DNA of 64,000 nucleotides from Algoriphagus aquaeductus (lineage in GTDB: Bacteria; Bacteroidota; Bacteroidia; Cytophagales; Cyclobacteriaceae): NCBI RefSeq assembly GCF_003253485.1, contig NZ_QKTX01000001.1, positions 186,001 to 250,000 on the forward strand, in the 5' to 3' direction. Under the pieces are notes generated by a model that did not search any database, had not been told where the DNA came from, and was given only the letters and a program-made list of their open reading frames with translations. Of the stretch, positions 41,296 through 50,229 are shown piece after piece (position 1 is the stretch's first letter; each line of letters opens with the position of its first letter). Both the position numbers and the translations under genes were made by a program.

Positions 41296-41526
41296 AAAAC
41301 AGGTAAAGATTGATAGCTGGATTTTTCTTTTCTTCTGTTACAAATCTATTTTAAAATTTGAGAATCCATTATTCCGTCCATCATTAAAACCACAACATTT
41401 TGTTAGGGACTTAAATTGATACACAAACCATCTGTCTTTAATCCGGAAAGGAATTTATTTTACAGGTCTGACTTTTTCAAAATAAAATTTAAGTGAAGAA
41501 AGGCGTTTATCCACTACAATGGAAGC

Positions 41527-41562
41527 AAAAAAAAACCTGTCAAGTTTTCAAAACCTGACAGG
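41527..41562 (-). terminator. Intrinsic terminator of msrAB
   Basis: CCTGTCA (41536-41542) pairs with TGACAGG (41556-41562), with further pairing towards the loop. On the minus strand a run of nine T residues (41527-41535) follows. The rest of 41296-41604 shows no gene. Confidence 0.8.
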
Positions 41563-41604
41563 AAAAAACTCATTATGTTTTTGTAGACATTCAGCCAGTT
41601 GAAA

Positions 41605-42711
41605 TCAATCCACCAACCAAAGGTATTCTTTATATCCTTTAGCTTCCATTTCTTCTTTTGGAATAAACTTCATCGCCGCAGAATTCATGCAATAACGTAA
41701 TCCAGTGGGAGTCGGTCCATCATAAAAGACATGGCCTACGTGGCTTTTCCCATATTTCGACCTGACCTCGACTCTGGTCATTCCCAATGTTTTGTCGATT
41801 GGCTTTTCCAGGGCTCGGGCATCGATCGGCTTGGTGAAGCTTGGCCAGCCTGAGCCTGATTCATACTTGTCCTTTGAGCTGAAAAGCGGAGCGCCGGAGA
41901 CGATACAAACATAAATTCCGTCTTTTTTATTGCCGTTGTATTCGTTTTGAAAGGCATATTCTGTGGCATCCTCCATGGTGACCTCATACTGAAGGGAAGT
42001 CAGTGTTTTCTTGAGTTCGGTCTTGGATGGAGCAGGATATTTTTTTTCATCAATGGCAGGCCAATGAGTTTTGATAAATGCATCTCGCCCCGAGCCTGTT
42101 CGATAAGAATAATAATCTTGGGGGTTCTTTTTGTAATAATCCTGATGATAGTCTTCTGCAGGATAGAAATTGCTGTATTTGATTATTGGCGTAGCGATGG
42201 GTTTTGAAAATTTGCGCGATTTGTCCAGCCTGGCTTTGCTTTCCTCGGCTACCTTTTTTTGAAGGTCATTATGAAAGAAAATTGCCGATTCATATTGGGT
42301 GCCCCGGTCATAAAACGAACCGCCCACATCGGTAGGGTCATAGGTTTGCCAGAAGATGTCCACTAATTCCGAATAGCTGATCACTTCAGGGTCGAAAGTG
42401 ATTTGGACGGCTTCTCGATGACTGGTTTTGCCGGAGGAAACCTCGGAATAAGTCGGATTTTTTTCTTTTCCCCCCGAATAACCGGAAACTACGGATATAA
42501 CTCCATCAAGCCCTTCAAAGGGAGCCTCGACGCACCAGAAGCACCCGCCTGCAAAAGTGGCTAACTCAGTTTTGGAGGAAAATACTTCTGCTGGCTTCTC
42601 GGGTTCGGTAATAAAATCGCCGGTTTTTTCGGTTGCACCGGGATTACAAGCCATCAACAGGCCTATGAGGAAACTAAACATAACTATTGGTCTTTTTTGA
42701 AAGGTTAGCAT
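41605..42711 (-). CDS. msrAB: Bifunctional methionine sulfoxide reductase MsrA-MsrB, lipoprotein
   Basis: A 368-residue fusion. Signal with lipobox LLMAC (Cys22), so it is probably anchored in the envelope. The MsrA domain (about 48-205) carries the catalytic GCFWC (Cys57, Cys60). The MsrB domain (about 230-365) has SGSGWPSFTKPID, RSKYGKSHVGHVF and the catalytic Cys in RYCMNSAAM. The MsrB zinc-site cysteines are not seen in the usual spacing. It repairs both S- and R-methionine sulfoxide in exported proteins, with electrons from thioredoxin-type donors. ATG 42681 is an alternative start. Confidence 0.93.
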   Translation of the reverse strand: MLTFQKRPIVMFSFLIGLLMACNPGATEKTGDFITEPEKPAEVFSSKTELATFAGGCFWCVEAPFEGLDGVISVVSGYSGGKEKNPTYSEVSSGKTSHREAVQITFDPEVISYSELVDIFWQTYDPTDVGGSFYDRGTQYESAIFFHNDLQKKVAEESKARLDKSRKFSKPIATPIIKYSNFYPAEDYHQDYYKKNPQDYYSYRTGSGRDAFIKTHWPAIDEKKYPAPSKTELKKTLTSLQYEVTMEDATEYAFQNEYNGNKKDGIYVCIVSGAPLFSSKDKYESGSGWPSFTKPIDARALEKPIDKTLGMTRVEVRSKYGKSHVGHVFYDGPTPTGLRYCMNSAAMKFIPKEEMEAKGYKEYLWLVD

Positions 42712-42907
42712 GGAAGGAAAGTTCTTGCTTTTTAGGTAAAGATTTGGTCAGCTTTTTGACAAGTGGAAAACAAGGCAAATCCGACTAGTGTTCGATAAGT
42801 TTTCTTAATTCATTTTAAATCCTTGCAATGAAGCTACGAAACTCCATGAAAATCGGATTTCTGCCGGGTTACAATCTTGGCTTGGAAAGCAACTAAACGA
42901 AAAAAAA

Positions 42908-43507
42908 ATGATGCCAAATTTCAAGAAAATTGCCTTAATGCTATTGCTCAGTGCTTGCGTGTTGCCATTCGTTCAAGCACAGCAAGGAAGTGGTTTTGGA
43001 TTCAAAGGAGGACTGAATTACAATACGAGCGGAAAATATTTTAGAGATGCCGGAGAAATTTTTTCTCGTCCAGGAGAAAATATGGGTTACCATGTCGGGG
43101 TGTTTTATCAACTGAATTCCTATGATATCGCTTTGAGACCGGAATTGATTTTTACCCAAAATCAGTTTGAAACAGATCTCGGCAGGGTGCAGTATCAAAA
43201 GATTGATCTTCCGGTTTTGGTCAAAATACGCTTCTTCCGTGTCATTGGATTTTCTATTGGTCCCTCTTTTCATTACACCCTGGATGAAAAATTTTCCCGC
43301 CCTGACCTTTTTGAACAGGCAGACCCTTTTGGACTTGGCTTTCAGATGGGACTCGGTGTAAATTTTGGACCGGTGGGTTTGGATCTTCGATTTGAGCGGG
43401 AGCTTAATGAGCGAAAGTACACCTTTGAAAATGTATTAGGCAAAGAGGATTACAAGCGCCAACAACTCATTTTGGGAATGTCTTTTAAGATCCCCACCAA
43501 AAAATAA
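42908..43507 (+). CDS. Outer-membrane beta-barrel protein (PorT-like)
   Basis: A 199-residue protein with a signal peptide (KKIALMLLLSACVLPFVQAQ) and an eight-strand barrel pattern (FGFKGGLNYNTSG, IALRPELIFTQNQF, FSIGPSFHYTLDE, MGLGVNFGPVGLDLRFERELNE). It belongs to the outer-membrane beta-barrel 2 type common in Bacteroidota. It is structural or has an unknown role. Confidence 0.85.
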   Translation: MMPNFKKIALMLLLSACVLPFVQAQQGSGFGFKGGLNYNTSGKYFRDAGEIFSRPGENMGYHVGVFYQLNSYDIALRPELIFTQNQFETDLGRVQYQKIDLPVLVKIRFFRVIGFSIGPSFHYTLDEKFSRPDLFEQADPFGLGFQMGLGVNFGPVGLDLRFERELNERKYTFENVLGKEDYKRQQLILGMSFKIPTKK

Positions 43508-43588
43508 GCTTACCATTTCAAAAGGAGCTTTTTCCCTTTGATGAAATTTCTAACTTCAGGCATCCAAAATTAACCTGTTGCCTGTTGT

Positions 43589-46261
43589 ATGAATTTAAAA
43601 TCTTTGTTGGCTTTGGCCATCCTGATTGCTTTTTATGGATGCCAAGAAAAAGAAGTTGACCCATTTGCCACTGTGCGACCTGAGGAAAGCCGATTCACGA
43701 AAATCACGCTGGTAGAAAAGCTCAATGAACCGATGGAGCTCGAAGTGCTGGATAATTTCGATGTACTTTTTATCGAGCGGGGAGGCAAAGTAAGGAAATA
43801 CGTCGCAGAAACAGGTCAGGTGGAGGAAATCGGTTTTCTCGATGTCTATGCTCAAAACGAAGACGGTCTGCTCGGACTGGCAAAAGATCCAAAGTTCAAC
43901 GTAAATCAGTGGATCTATCTCTATTACGCCCCAGCAGGACCGGACTCGATCAATAGGCTTTCCCGATTTACCTTGGTAGATGGATTACTGCAAAAAACAT
44001 CTGAGAAAATCATGCTGGAGGTACCCGTATTTCGGGGATGCTGCCATTCGGGAGGATCTTTGGAGTTTGATTCCAAGGGAAATCTATTCATTAGTCTCGG
44101 AGACGATACCACCCCTTTTGAATCAGATAACTATAATCCCATCGACGAGCGGGCGGGTCGACCGGGTAACGTGGACGCACAAAAAACCTCCGGAAATTCA
44201 AATGATTTGAGAGGGTCAATCTTACGGATCACTCCACAGGCAGATGGTACTTACACCATCCCCGAAGGCAATCTTTTTCCTCCCGGTACCCCCAATACCA
44301 GACCTGAAATCTATGTCAAAGGCAATCGAAACCCCTTCCGCATCGGAGTGGATCAGCGTAACGGAAATCTCTTTTGGGGTGAGGTAGGGCCGGATGCATC
44401 GGTGGATAGCCTGAAGCGAGGGCCCAAAGGACATGATGAATTTAATTTGGCGACAAAGCCGGGATATTTTGGATGGCCGTATTTCGTGGGCAACAACAAG
44501 CCGTATTGGAAATATGACTTCGAAAAGAAAGAGAGCCTTTTCGAATTTGATCCGGAAGCTCCCCAAAACACTTCTCCCAACTCCACTGGAATCGAGATTC
44601 TACCTCCTGCGACTCCGGCTTTGATTTGGTACCCTTACAATGAATCCGTTGAATTTCCCATGCTGGGAACAGGAGGTAGGAATGCCATGGCAGGTCCGGT
44701 GTATTATCGTTCGGATTTCGAAAAGTCTGAGGTCCGATTTCCGGGATATTTTGACGGGAAGGCCTTTTTCTACGATTGGATGCGCAATTGGATCTTCACG
44801 GTCAAGCTGACTGAGGATTTTCAGTACGACACGATGGAGCGCTTTATGCCTTCCACGGTTTTTGACAAACCCGTAGATATGCAGTTTGCCAAGGATGGCT
44901 CGCTGTACATCTTGGAATACGGCACGTTTTGGAGTGCGCAGAATGACGATTCGGGAATCTATCGGATTGAATTTGCCTCAGGCAATCGCAAACCCCAAGT
45001 GAAGGCGACAGCTAACCAACTAACCGGAGCAGCTCCGCTTCAGGTACAGTTTTCATCGGAAGGATCTGTCGATTTGGATGAGGGCGATGTGCTGACTTAC
45101 GAATGGGATTTTGGAAATGGAGAGAAAACCTCAGAGCCAAATCCAAGCTTTACCTTTTCCAAACCCGGTGTTTATCCCGTTAAGCTGATCCTCAAGGATA
45201 AGGAAGGAGCGGTAGCCACCACTACTCTGGAAATCAAAGTCGGCAACGAAGCTCCTTCGGTCAAGATTGACTGGAAGGGTAACCGAAGCTTTTATTTTGG
45301 GCCAGAATCCATTGCTTATGAAGTTAAGGTGAGCGATGCCGAGGATGGAGCGATTGATTCCAATCGCGTGAGGTTTTCGATTGATTACTTGGAGGGAGGT
45401 TTTGATTTGGTGCAGGCAGGTCATCAGGCTGATGAACCGGTGAGTTTGGGCGAAAACTATATTACCCAAGCGGGCTGCAAAGCTTGCCACGCGGTAGCCA
45501 ATGAATCCATCGGTCCGGACTACACGGCAGTTTCTAACAAATACCTGAATCAATCCAATGCACGTGCGTACTTGATCGATAAAATCACCAATGGTGGTGG
45601 TGGGGTTTGGGGAGAACGCATCATGCCCGGACATACTCATTTGCCCCCTGCTCAAGTGGAGGCGATAGTCGATTTTATTTTGGGAATAGCCAATCCGAAA
45701 GCCAATGTCAGAACATTACCTCTTACCGGAAGCTATGCAATTGACCGAACAGATTTACGAGACGGATATTACCTGATTCAGGCATCCTATGAGGATTTGG
45801 GAGCCAATGGAATCCCCCCGCTCAAGTCTCAGGAGGTTTTGACGCTACGCCATGCTACCGTTAGGGCTTCCTCTGCCAATCTGCTCAAAGACGTAGCCAA
45901 AGCCAATGGACCCCAGTTTCAGTTTGTCCGGTTTACAGCCTCTCAGGCATGGATCAAGTTTGACCAGATCGACCTAAGCGGAATAAAGTCAATAGACCTT
46001 GCGCTCAATCCGGGAAATACCAAAGGTAAAATCCAGTTGAGATCGGGAAGTCCGGAAGGCCAAGTCGTGGGGGAAACCAAAGTGCTTACTAGAGATGATC
46101 GACCTAAAGGCCAGGAAGGGCAGTTTTTCACCATTTCAGTTGCTATTACTCCTCCCACTGAGGCGTCAGATTTGTATTTGGTATTTGTGCCTGAGGGGGA
46201 TGTGTCGATATGGAATACCTTCAATTTAAACACCCTTCATTTCAAGAAGAAAGCAGATTAA
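43589..46261 (+). CDS. PQQ-dependent sugar dehydrogenase-like lipoprotein with PKD and cytochrome c domains
   Basis: An 890-residue multidomain lipoprotein (LIAFYGC, Cys18). Domains in order: six-bladed GDH-like propeller (about 35-460; EDGLLGLAKDPKFN, GCCHSGGSLEFDSKGNLFISLGDD, VKGNRNPFRIGVD), PKD domain (about 470-550, YEWDFGNGEKTSEPNPSFTF), a linker, a c-type cytochrome (CKACH near residue 630; MPGH as possible distal ligand) and a C-terminal beta-sandwich similar to CBM6. It probably oxidises sugars outside the inner membrane and passes electrons to its own haem. The stop overlaps the convergent gene by 4 bp (TTAA). Confidence 0.9.
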   Translation: MNLKSLLALAILIAFYGCQEKEVDPFATVRPEESRFTKITLVEKLNEPMELEVLDNFDVLFIERGGKVRKYVAETGQVEEIGFLDVYAQNEDGLLGLAKDPKFNVNQWIYLYYAPAGPDSINRLSRFTLVDGLLQKTSEKIMLEVPVFRGCCHSGGSLEFDSKGNLFISLGDDTTPFESDNYNPIDERAGRPGNVDAQKTSGNSNDLRGSILRITPQADGTYTIPEGNLFPPGTPNTRPEIYVKGNRNPFRIGVDQRNGNLFWGEVGPDASVDSLKRGPKGHDEFNLATKPGYFGWPYFVGNNKPYWKYDFEKKESLFEFDPEAPQNTSPNSTGIEILPPATPALIWYPYNESVEFPMLGTGGRNAMAGPVYYRSDFEKSEVRFPGYFDGKAFFYDWMRNWIFTVKLTEDFQYDTMERFMPSTVFDKPVDMQFAKDGSLYILEYGTFWSAQNDDSGIYRIEFASGNRKPQVKATANQLTGAAPLQVQFSSEGSVDLDEGDVLTYEWDFGNGEKTSEPNPSFTFSKPGVYPVKLILKDKEGAVATTTLEIKVGNEAPSVKIDWKGNRSFYFGPESIAYEVKVSDAEDGAIDSNRVRFSIDYLEGGFDLVQAGHQADEPVSLGENYITQAGCKACHAVANESIGPDYTAVSNKYLNQSNARAYLIDKITNGGGGVWGERIMPGHTHLPPAQVEAIVDFILGIANPKANVRTLPLTGSYAIDRTDLRDGYYLIQASYEDLGANGIPPLKSQEVLTLRHATVRASSANLLKDVAKANGPQFQFVRFTASQAWIKFDQIDLSGIKSIDLALNPGNTKGKIQLRSGSPEGQVVGETKVLTRDDRPKGQEGQFFTISVAITPPTEASDLYLVFVPEGDVSIWNTFNLNTLHFKKKAD

Positions 46262-46977
46262 TGCAAGGCCAGTCCAATCTGCAGGATGATCATGGAAGTT
46301 TTTGTTCGCCCGGTTTGATAGGAAAAGTTGCCCAAATTGTCCACTTGGATCGATCCTCGCTCTACAAAATTGATCGTGTCACCGTATTGGTAAAGGATTT
46401 TCATATAGAAGGAGGCCGTGTTTGGTTCTCCTTCTTTGGGCAGCTGACGGTTGAAAAAACCCACACCAAGATTTAATCCGAGTCCGCCAAATTTGGTGGA
46501 CATCAATTGGACTGCTTCCTCGCCATTGATGATCGTTTCCAATAAGGTGTCGTCAAATTGTGTGGAGGTGGACAGAATTTTCCAGCCAAATCCGCCGTCA
46601 AAAAATGGAGTGAACCCCTCTTCTTTTTCGAATGGAAAATAGCGGATGATTGGGCCAACCGTCACGAAGTTATAATTGGTTTTTAGTGGAGGATAGGTGG
46701 GACTCGCATCGATTTTTTCTTTTCCCAGATAGATATAATTGAATTCTGCTCCGAGGTGCACCGGAGAAAATAGCCCTCGACCTTTGGGATTCACCAAAAC
46801 ATTAACCCCGCCGCCCAATCCGGGGAAGTTTTTTTCTCCGAAAATCGAACGCTTCATTTCCGTAGTCGGCATTCCCATGGTGCCATACATTCCGCCATGA
46901 AAAATACCCTGTGCTTTTGAAGGTGATGGAATGACCAGAAAACAGGCCAAGATGATACAAATAGCAAATCTGTCCAT
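46258..46977 (-). CDS. Outer-membrane beta-barrel-type hypothetical protein
   Basis: A 239-residue exported protein with signal MDRFAICIILACFLVIPSPSKAQ truncated here at the AQ cleavage site, followed by Gly/aromatic alternating strands (PGLGGGVNVLVNP, LGAEFNYIYLG, FVTVGPIIRYFP, GLGLNLGVGFF). It lacks a named family. It shares the TTAA stop overlap with the sugar dehydrogenase gene. Confidence 0.75.
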   Translation of the reverse strand: MDRFAICIILACFLVIPSPSKAQGIFHGGMYGTMGMPTTEMKRSIFGEKNFPGLGGGVNVLVNPKGRGLFSPVHLGAEFNYIYLGKEKIDASPTYPPLKTNYNFVTVGPIIRYFPFEKEEGFTPFFDGGFGWKILSTSTQFDDTLLETIINGEEAVQLMSTKFGGLGLNLGVGFFNRQLPKEGEPNTASFYMKILYQYGDTINFVERGSIQVDNLGNFSYQTGRTKTSMIILQIGLALH

Positions 46978-47179
46978 ATGCGATTTCGATTAGATGAACT
47001 GATAAAACCATGGATAAATGAATCCTACTAGGAAGTTGGCCTGAAAAAAAGGAAATCAGGTCAGTCCTGATCAAAAGTTTAATTGACTTTCACTTTTGCG
47101 AAAACTGATTTTGACAAAATCTCCAAAAATAGTCGAAGGGGAAAGGATGGATTTCGGATTTGAGTAAAAAACAGACCAA

Positions 47180-48541
47180 TCACCTGAAGTTCAAACTAAA
47201 AACCGTCTTTTTTTCAGGCTCAGAAACCACCGTTAAGCTTCCCCGATGCAGGTTCATGATCTGTCGTGAAATCGCCAATCCAATACCCGATCCGGTCTTT
47301 TTGGTGGTATAAAAAGGTACAAAAATCCGTTCCAAAGCTTCAGGAACGATCCCCGGTCCATTGTCTTCGATTTGGATGAGGCTTCCCAGATCACCCTGAC
47401 CGATGGCTCGAATCCAGATCTGTCGATCCGCTTGATTTTGTAAAGATTCGGAAGCGTTTTTGACCAGATTGATCAAGATCATGGTGATTTGATCCGGATC
47501 ACAAAGGATTTCCAGATTTTCCGGGTTCAGGTCTTTGTGAACTTCGATTTCCTTGGATTTCAGGTCTTCTTTCATCAATTGGCAAACATTCTCGATCAAA
47601 TTTTCAACAGAAACCAGCTCTTTTTTGGGTTGAGGAATATTGGTGTAGTCCCGGTACGCATTCACAAAATTCACCAAGCCCTTACTTCGGTTGGCAATGG
47701 TGTCCAGTCCTTCCTGAATATCCAAAAAGCCATCTTTTTTGATCAAGATGCCCTCTTGCTGCACGTAGCTGTCCTCATCCAGGATGGTACGGAGCGAATC
47801 CACCAAACTGGAAATCGGCGTGATGGAATTCATGATTTCGTGTCGAAGCACTTTAGTCAGGTTTTGCCAAGCCTCCAGTTCGTTGGATTGGAGTTCGGCA
47901 TTGATGTTTTGAAAGGAGAGGAGGGTCCAGCTTTTCCCTCCCATTTTCAGCGCAGTGGATTGGATGATCAGGTGCATGGTGGGATTGACCTTGAAGGAGA
48001 CCCGCTGCCCGGGCTTCATTTCCAGAATTTCCTGTAGGAGTTTTTTGGAAAGCTTGCCCAGATCGCTGATGTCCCGAAACTGAGGGATTTGCAGGAGATG
48101 CTTGGCGGCATTGTTGATCACTCCGATTTTTCCCTCTGCATTGAAGGAGATAATTCCGGTATTGATATGTTGGATGATCACTTGGAGGAAAAGCATCTGT
48201 TCCTCCTTTTCGGCCCGGGTCTGCTTGAAAACCTCCATTACTTCATTGAAGGCTTGATTGACTTCACGGAAGGACTGCCCCATTTTACTGTCTGTGGTGA
48301 AAGATGAAGAGAAATCCGCAAAACGAATGGAGTCTAAAAAGCGGGCAAGTTTTTGATTGATCGAGTTGACATAATAGATCATCTCTCCGGCCAAAAACGC
48401 CACAATGACCACCAAAATCCCCGGCGCAAGCCAGAGCTCTTTGGTGTAGAATAGCCAAACCGCGAGAAAAATAAGTCCTGTGATGGCCAGAATACGGATA
48501 CTGATTCCAACCGAAAATCTCCTATAAACCATATTTTTCAA
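47180..48541 (-). CDS. NtrB-like membrane sensor histidine kinase
   Basis: A 453-residue kinase. Two N-terminal helices (about 10-55) enclose only a very short external loop, so it probably senses the membrane or cytoplasm. A HAMP-like/coiled segment and a PAS domain (about 118-215) follow, then an H-box VLRHEIMNSITPISS (His234), N-box ILINLVKNASESL, G1 DNGPGIVPEAL and G2 GSGIGLAIS. It overlaps the upstream regulator gene by 20 bp, so the two make one operon. It is the cognate kinase of the sigma-54 activator. Confidence 0.93.
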   Translation of the reverse strand: MKNMVYRRFSVGISIRILAITGLIFLAVWLFYTKELWLAPGILVVIVAFLAGEMIYYVNSINQKLARFLDSIRFADFSSSFTTDSKMGQSFREVNQAFNEVMEVFKQTRAEKEEQMLFLQVIIQHINTGIISFNAEGKIGVINNAAKHLLQIPQFRDISDLGKLSKKLLQEILEMKPGQRVSFKVNPTMHLIIQSTALKMGGKSWTLLSFQNINAELQSNELEAWQNLTKVLRHEIMNSITPISSLVDSLRTILDEDSYVQQEGILIKKDGFLDIQEGLDTIANRSKGLVNFVNAYRDYTNIPQPKKELVSVENLIENVCQLMKEDLKSKEIEVHKDLNPENLEILCDPDQITMILINLVKNASESLQNQADRQIWIRAIGQGDLGSLIQIEDNGPGIVPEALERIFVPFYTTKKTGSGIGLAISRQIMNLHRGSLTVVSEPEKKTVFSLNFR

Positions 48542-49910
48542 GTCTTCGGTACAGCGAAGATCGGGTCAAGCCAAGTTCATCTGCAGCCCGGGTGATGTGC
48601 CCGTTGTGTTTTTGGAGTGCTTTCCGGATGAGGATCCGTTCCACGTCTTCGATATTGAGGTGCTCCAAGCTCACATTTTCCTCCGATTTTTCAGGCTGCC
48701 CCATTTTTTGCAAAAACAGATCTTCGGGTTGCAGCACGTTGTGGTTGGACATGATCACCGCCCGCTCGATGCTGTGTTGCAGTTCGCGGATATTTCCCGG
48801 CCAATGATATTTGGTCATTCGTTTCAACAGCGGTTCGGAGGCCTTACGGATGTCTTTGTTGTATTTTTTGGAATAGTAGCTGATAAAATGATCGGCCAAA
48901 AGCGGGATATCTTCCACCCGCTCTCGAAGTGGAGGCAAGGTGATCTCGATGGTATTGATCCGGTAAAGTAAATCCTGCCGGAAACTGTTGTCATAGACCA
49001 TGTTGTACACCGGCATGTTGGTGGCCGAAATCAGCCGAATATTCACGTCTACCGGTCTATTTGCGCCCACTCGCGTGACTTGTCGGTTTTGAAGTGCTGC
49101 CAGTAACTTTGCTTGGAGTGGGAGGGGGAGGTTTCCGATTTCGTCCAAAAATAGGGTTCCCTTGTGCGCTTGTTCGAATCGGCCTGCACGGTCTTCTTTG
49201 GCATCGGTGAAAGCGCCTTTTTTGTGTCCAAAAAGCTCTGATTCAAAGAGAGTGGAGGTGATCGAACCTAAATCAACCCCTACAAATGCCTCCCGGCTTC
49301 GTCTGGAATGTCGGTGAATGGCACGGGCAATCAGTTCTTTTCCGGTTCCGTTTTCTCCTAAGATCAGGACATTGGCATCTGTAGTTGCTACCCGCTCGAT
49401 GGTTTCAAAAACTTTTTGCATGACAGGACTTTGGCCAATGATGTCTTTAAACTTATTGTCTATGTCCTGCTGAAGCGTTTGCTTCTGGTCCTTGAGCAGG
49501 TTGACCTCCAATTTTTTCTGACGGAGTTGGAGTGCAGAGTTTAGAGTGGCCAGAAGGCGCTCGTTTTCCCAAGGCTTGAGCACAAAGTCCGTTGCCCCTT
49601 CTTTGATTGCCTTTACCGCCAGATTCACATCTCCATAAGCGGTGATCAGCACGACAACAGCCGATGGATCGAGCTCCAAAATCCGATCCAGCCAATAGAA
49701 GCCTTCCTGACCTGAACTCACGTCTTTGGTGAAGTTCATATCGAGCAGGATTACATCGTAGTTTTCATTGTGCGTAAGGATGGGCAGCAGGTCCGGGTTG
49801 GTTTCGGTGTCCACCTGGGCAAAGTGTCTTTTTAGAAAAATTTTGGCGGCTTTAAGCAAGTCTTCATTGTCATCGACGATGAGGATTTTTCCGGTACGTT
49901 GCTCGTTCAT
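48522..49910 (-). CDS. NtrC-like sigma-54-dependent response regulator
   Basis: A 462-residue activator: receiver domain with Asp57 (ILLDMNF), AAA+ domain with Walker A GENGTGKELIARAIH, sigma-54 contact loop GAFTDA in place of GAFTGA, Walker B GTLFLDEIGN, and a Fis-type HTH (HITRAADELGLTRSSLYRRLEKYG). Phosphorylated hexamers bind upstream dyads and open -24/-12 promoters. Candidate dyads and promoters lie upstream of 50230, 58445 and 61017. Transcribed divergently from the efflux adaptor gene. Confidence 0.95.
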   Translation of the reverse strand: MNEQRTGKILIVDDNEDLLKAAKIFLKRHFAQVDTETNPDLLPILTHNENYDVILLDMNFTKDVSSGQEGFYWLDRILELDPSAVVVLITAYGDVNLAVKAIKEGATDFVLKPWENERLLATLNSALQLRQKKLEVNLLKDQKQTLQQDIDNKFKDIIGQSPVMQKVFETIERVATTDANVLILGENGTGKELIARAIHRHSRRSREAFVGVDLGSITSTLFESELFGHKKGAFTDAKEDRAGRFEQAHKGTLFLDEIGNLPLPLQAKLLAALQNRQVTRVGANRPVDVNIRLISATNMPVYNMVYDNSFRQDLLYRINTIEITLPPLRERVEDIPLLADHFISYYSKKYNKDIRKASEPLLKRMTKYHWPGNIRELQHSIERAVIMSNHNVLQPEDLFLQKMGQPEKSEENVSLEHLNIEDVERILIRKALQKHNGHITRAADELGLTRSSLYRRLEKYGL

Positions 49911-50090
49911 ATTAGAGAAAGTTTTAAAGTCGGCAATTGCCCACTGATCAATGGGATTCCAAAAGTCTGCCGAATTGGATTTTTGGTCAAAAATTTTCCA
50001 AAAGGTCCGTTTTCGGGCAAAAATGGCCGATTTTGGCTAGGGCAACCTTGACTAAAAGATAGAATTAAATTTTCGGCTTTGAATCACTTT

Positions 50091-50126
50091 TGTTCGCTGG
50101 CGGACGAAAATGTTCGAGAAGGATTT
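50091..50126 (+). promoter_or_regulatory. Two candidate activator-binding dyads upstream of the adaptor gene
   Basis: TGTTCGCTGGCGGACG (50091-50106) and TGTTCGAGAAGGATTT (50111-50126, right half weak) resemble TGTCCG-N4-CGGACA and start exactly 20 bp apart. They end 65-100 bp before the candidate -24/-12 promoter. Confidence 0.5.
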
Positions 50127-50190
50127 TTCCTTTCTCACCTAAATCCCGTTTTTGGGGCGATTCTGGCCTTTTTGGGCATGGCACAGCCTT

Positions 50191-50206
50191 TGGCACATAG
50201 GAAGCA
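50191..50206 (+). promoter_or_regulatory. Candidate sigma-54 promoter of the efflux adaptor gene
   Basis: TGGCAC-ATAGG-AAGCA has a perfect -24 box and the -12 GC at the right spacing. An overlapping alternative, TGGCAC-AGCCT-TTGGC, lies at 50179-50194. ATG follows at 50230. Confidence 0.55.
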
Positions 50207-50229
50207 CCGCCACTAGGCAGCAACACACA

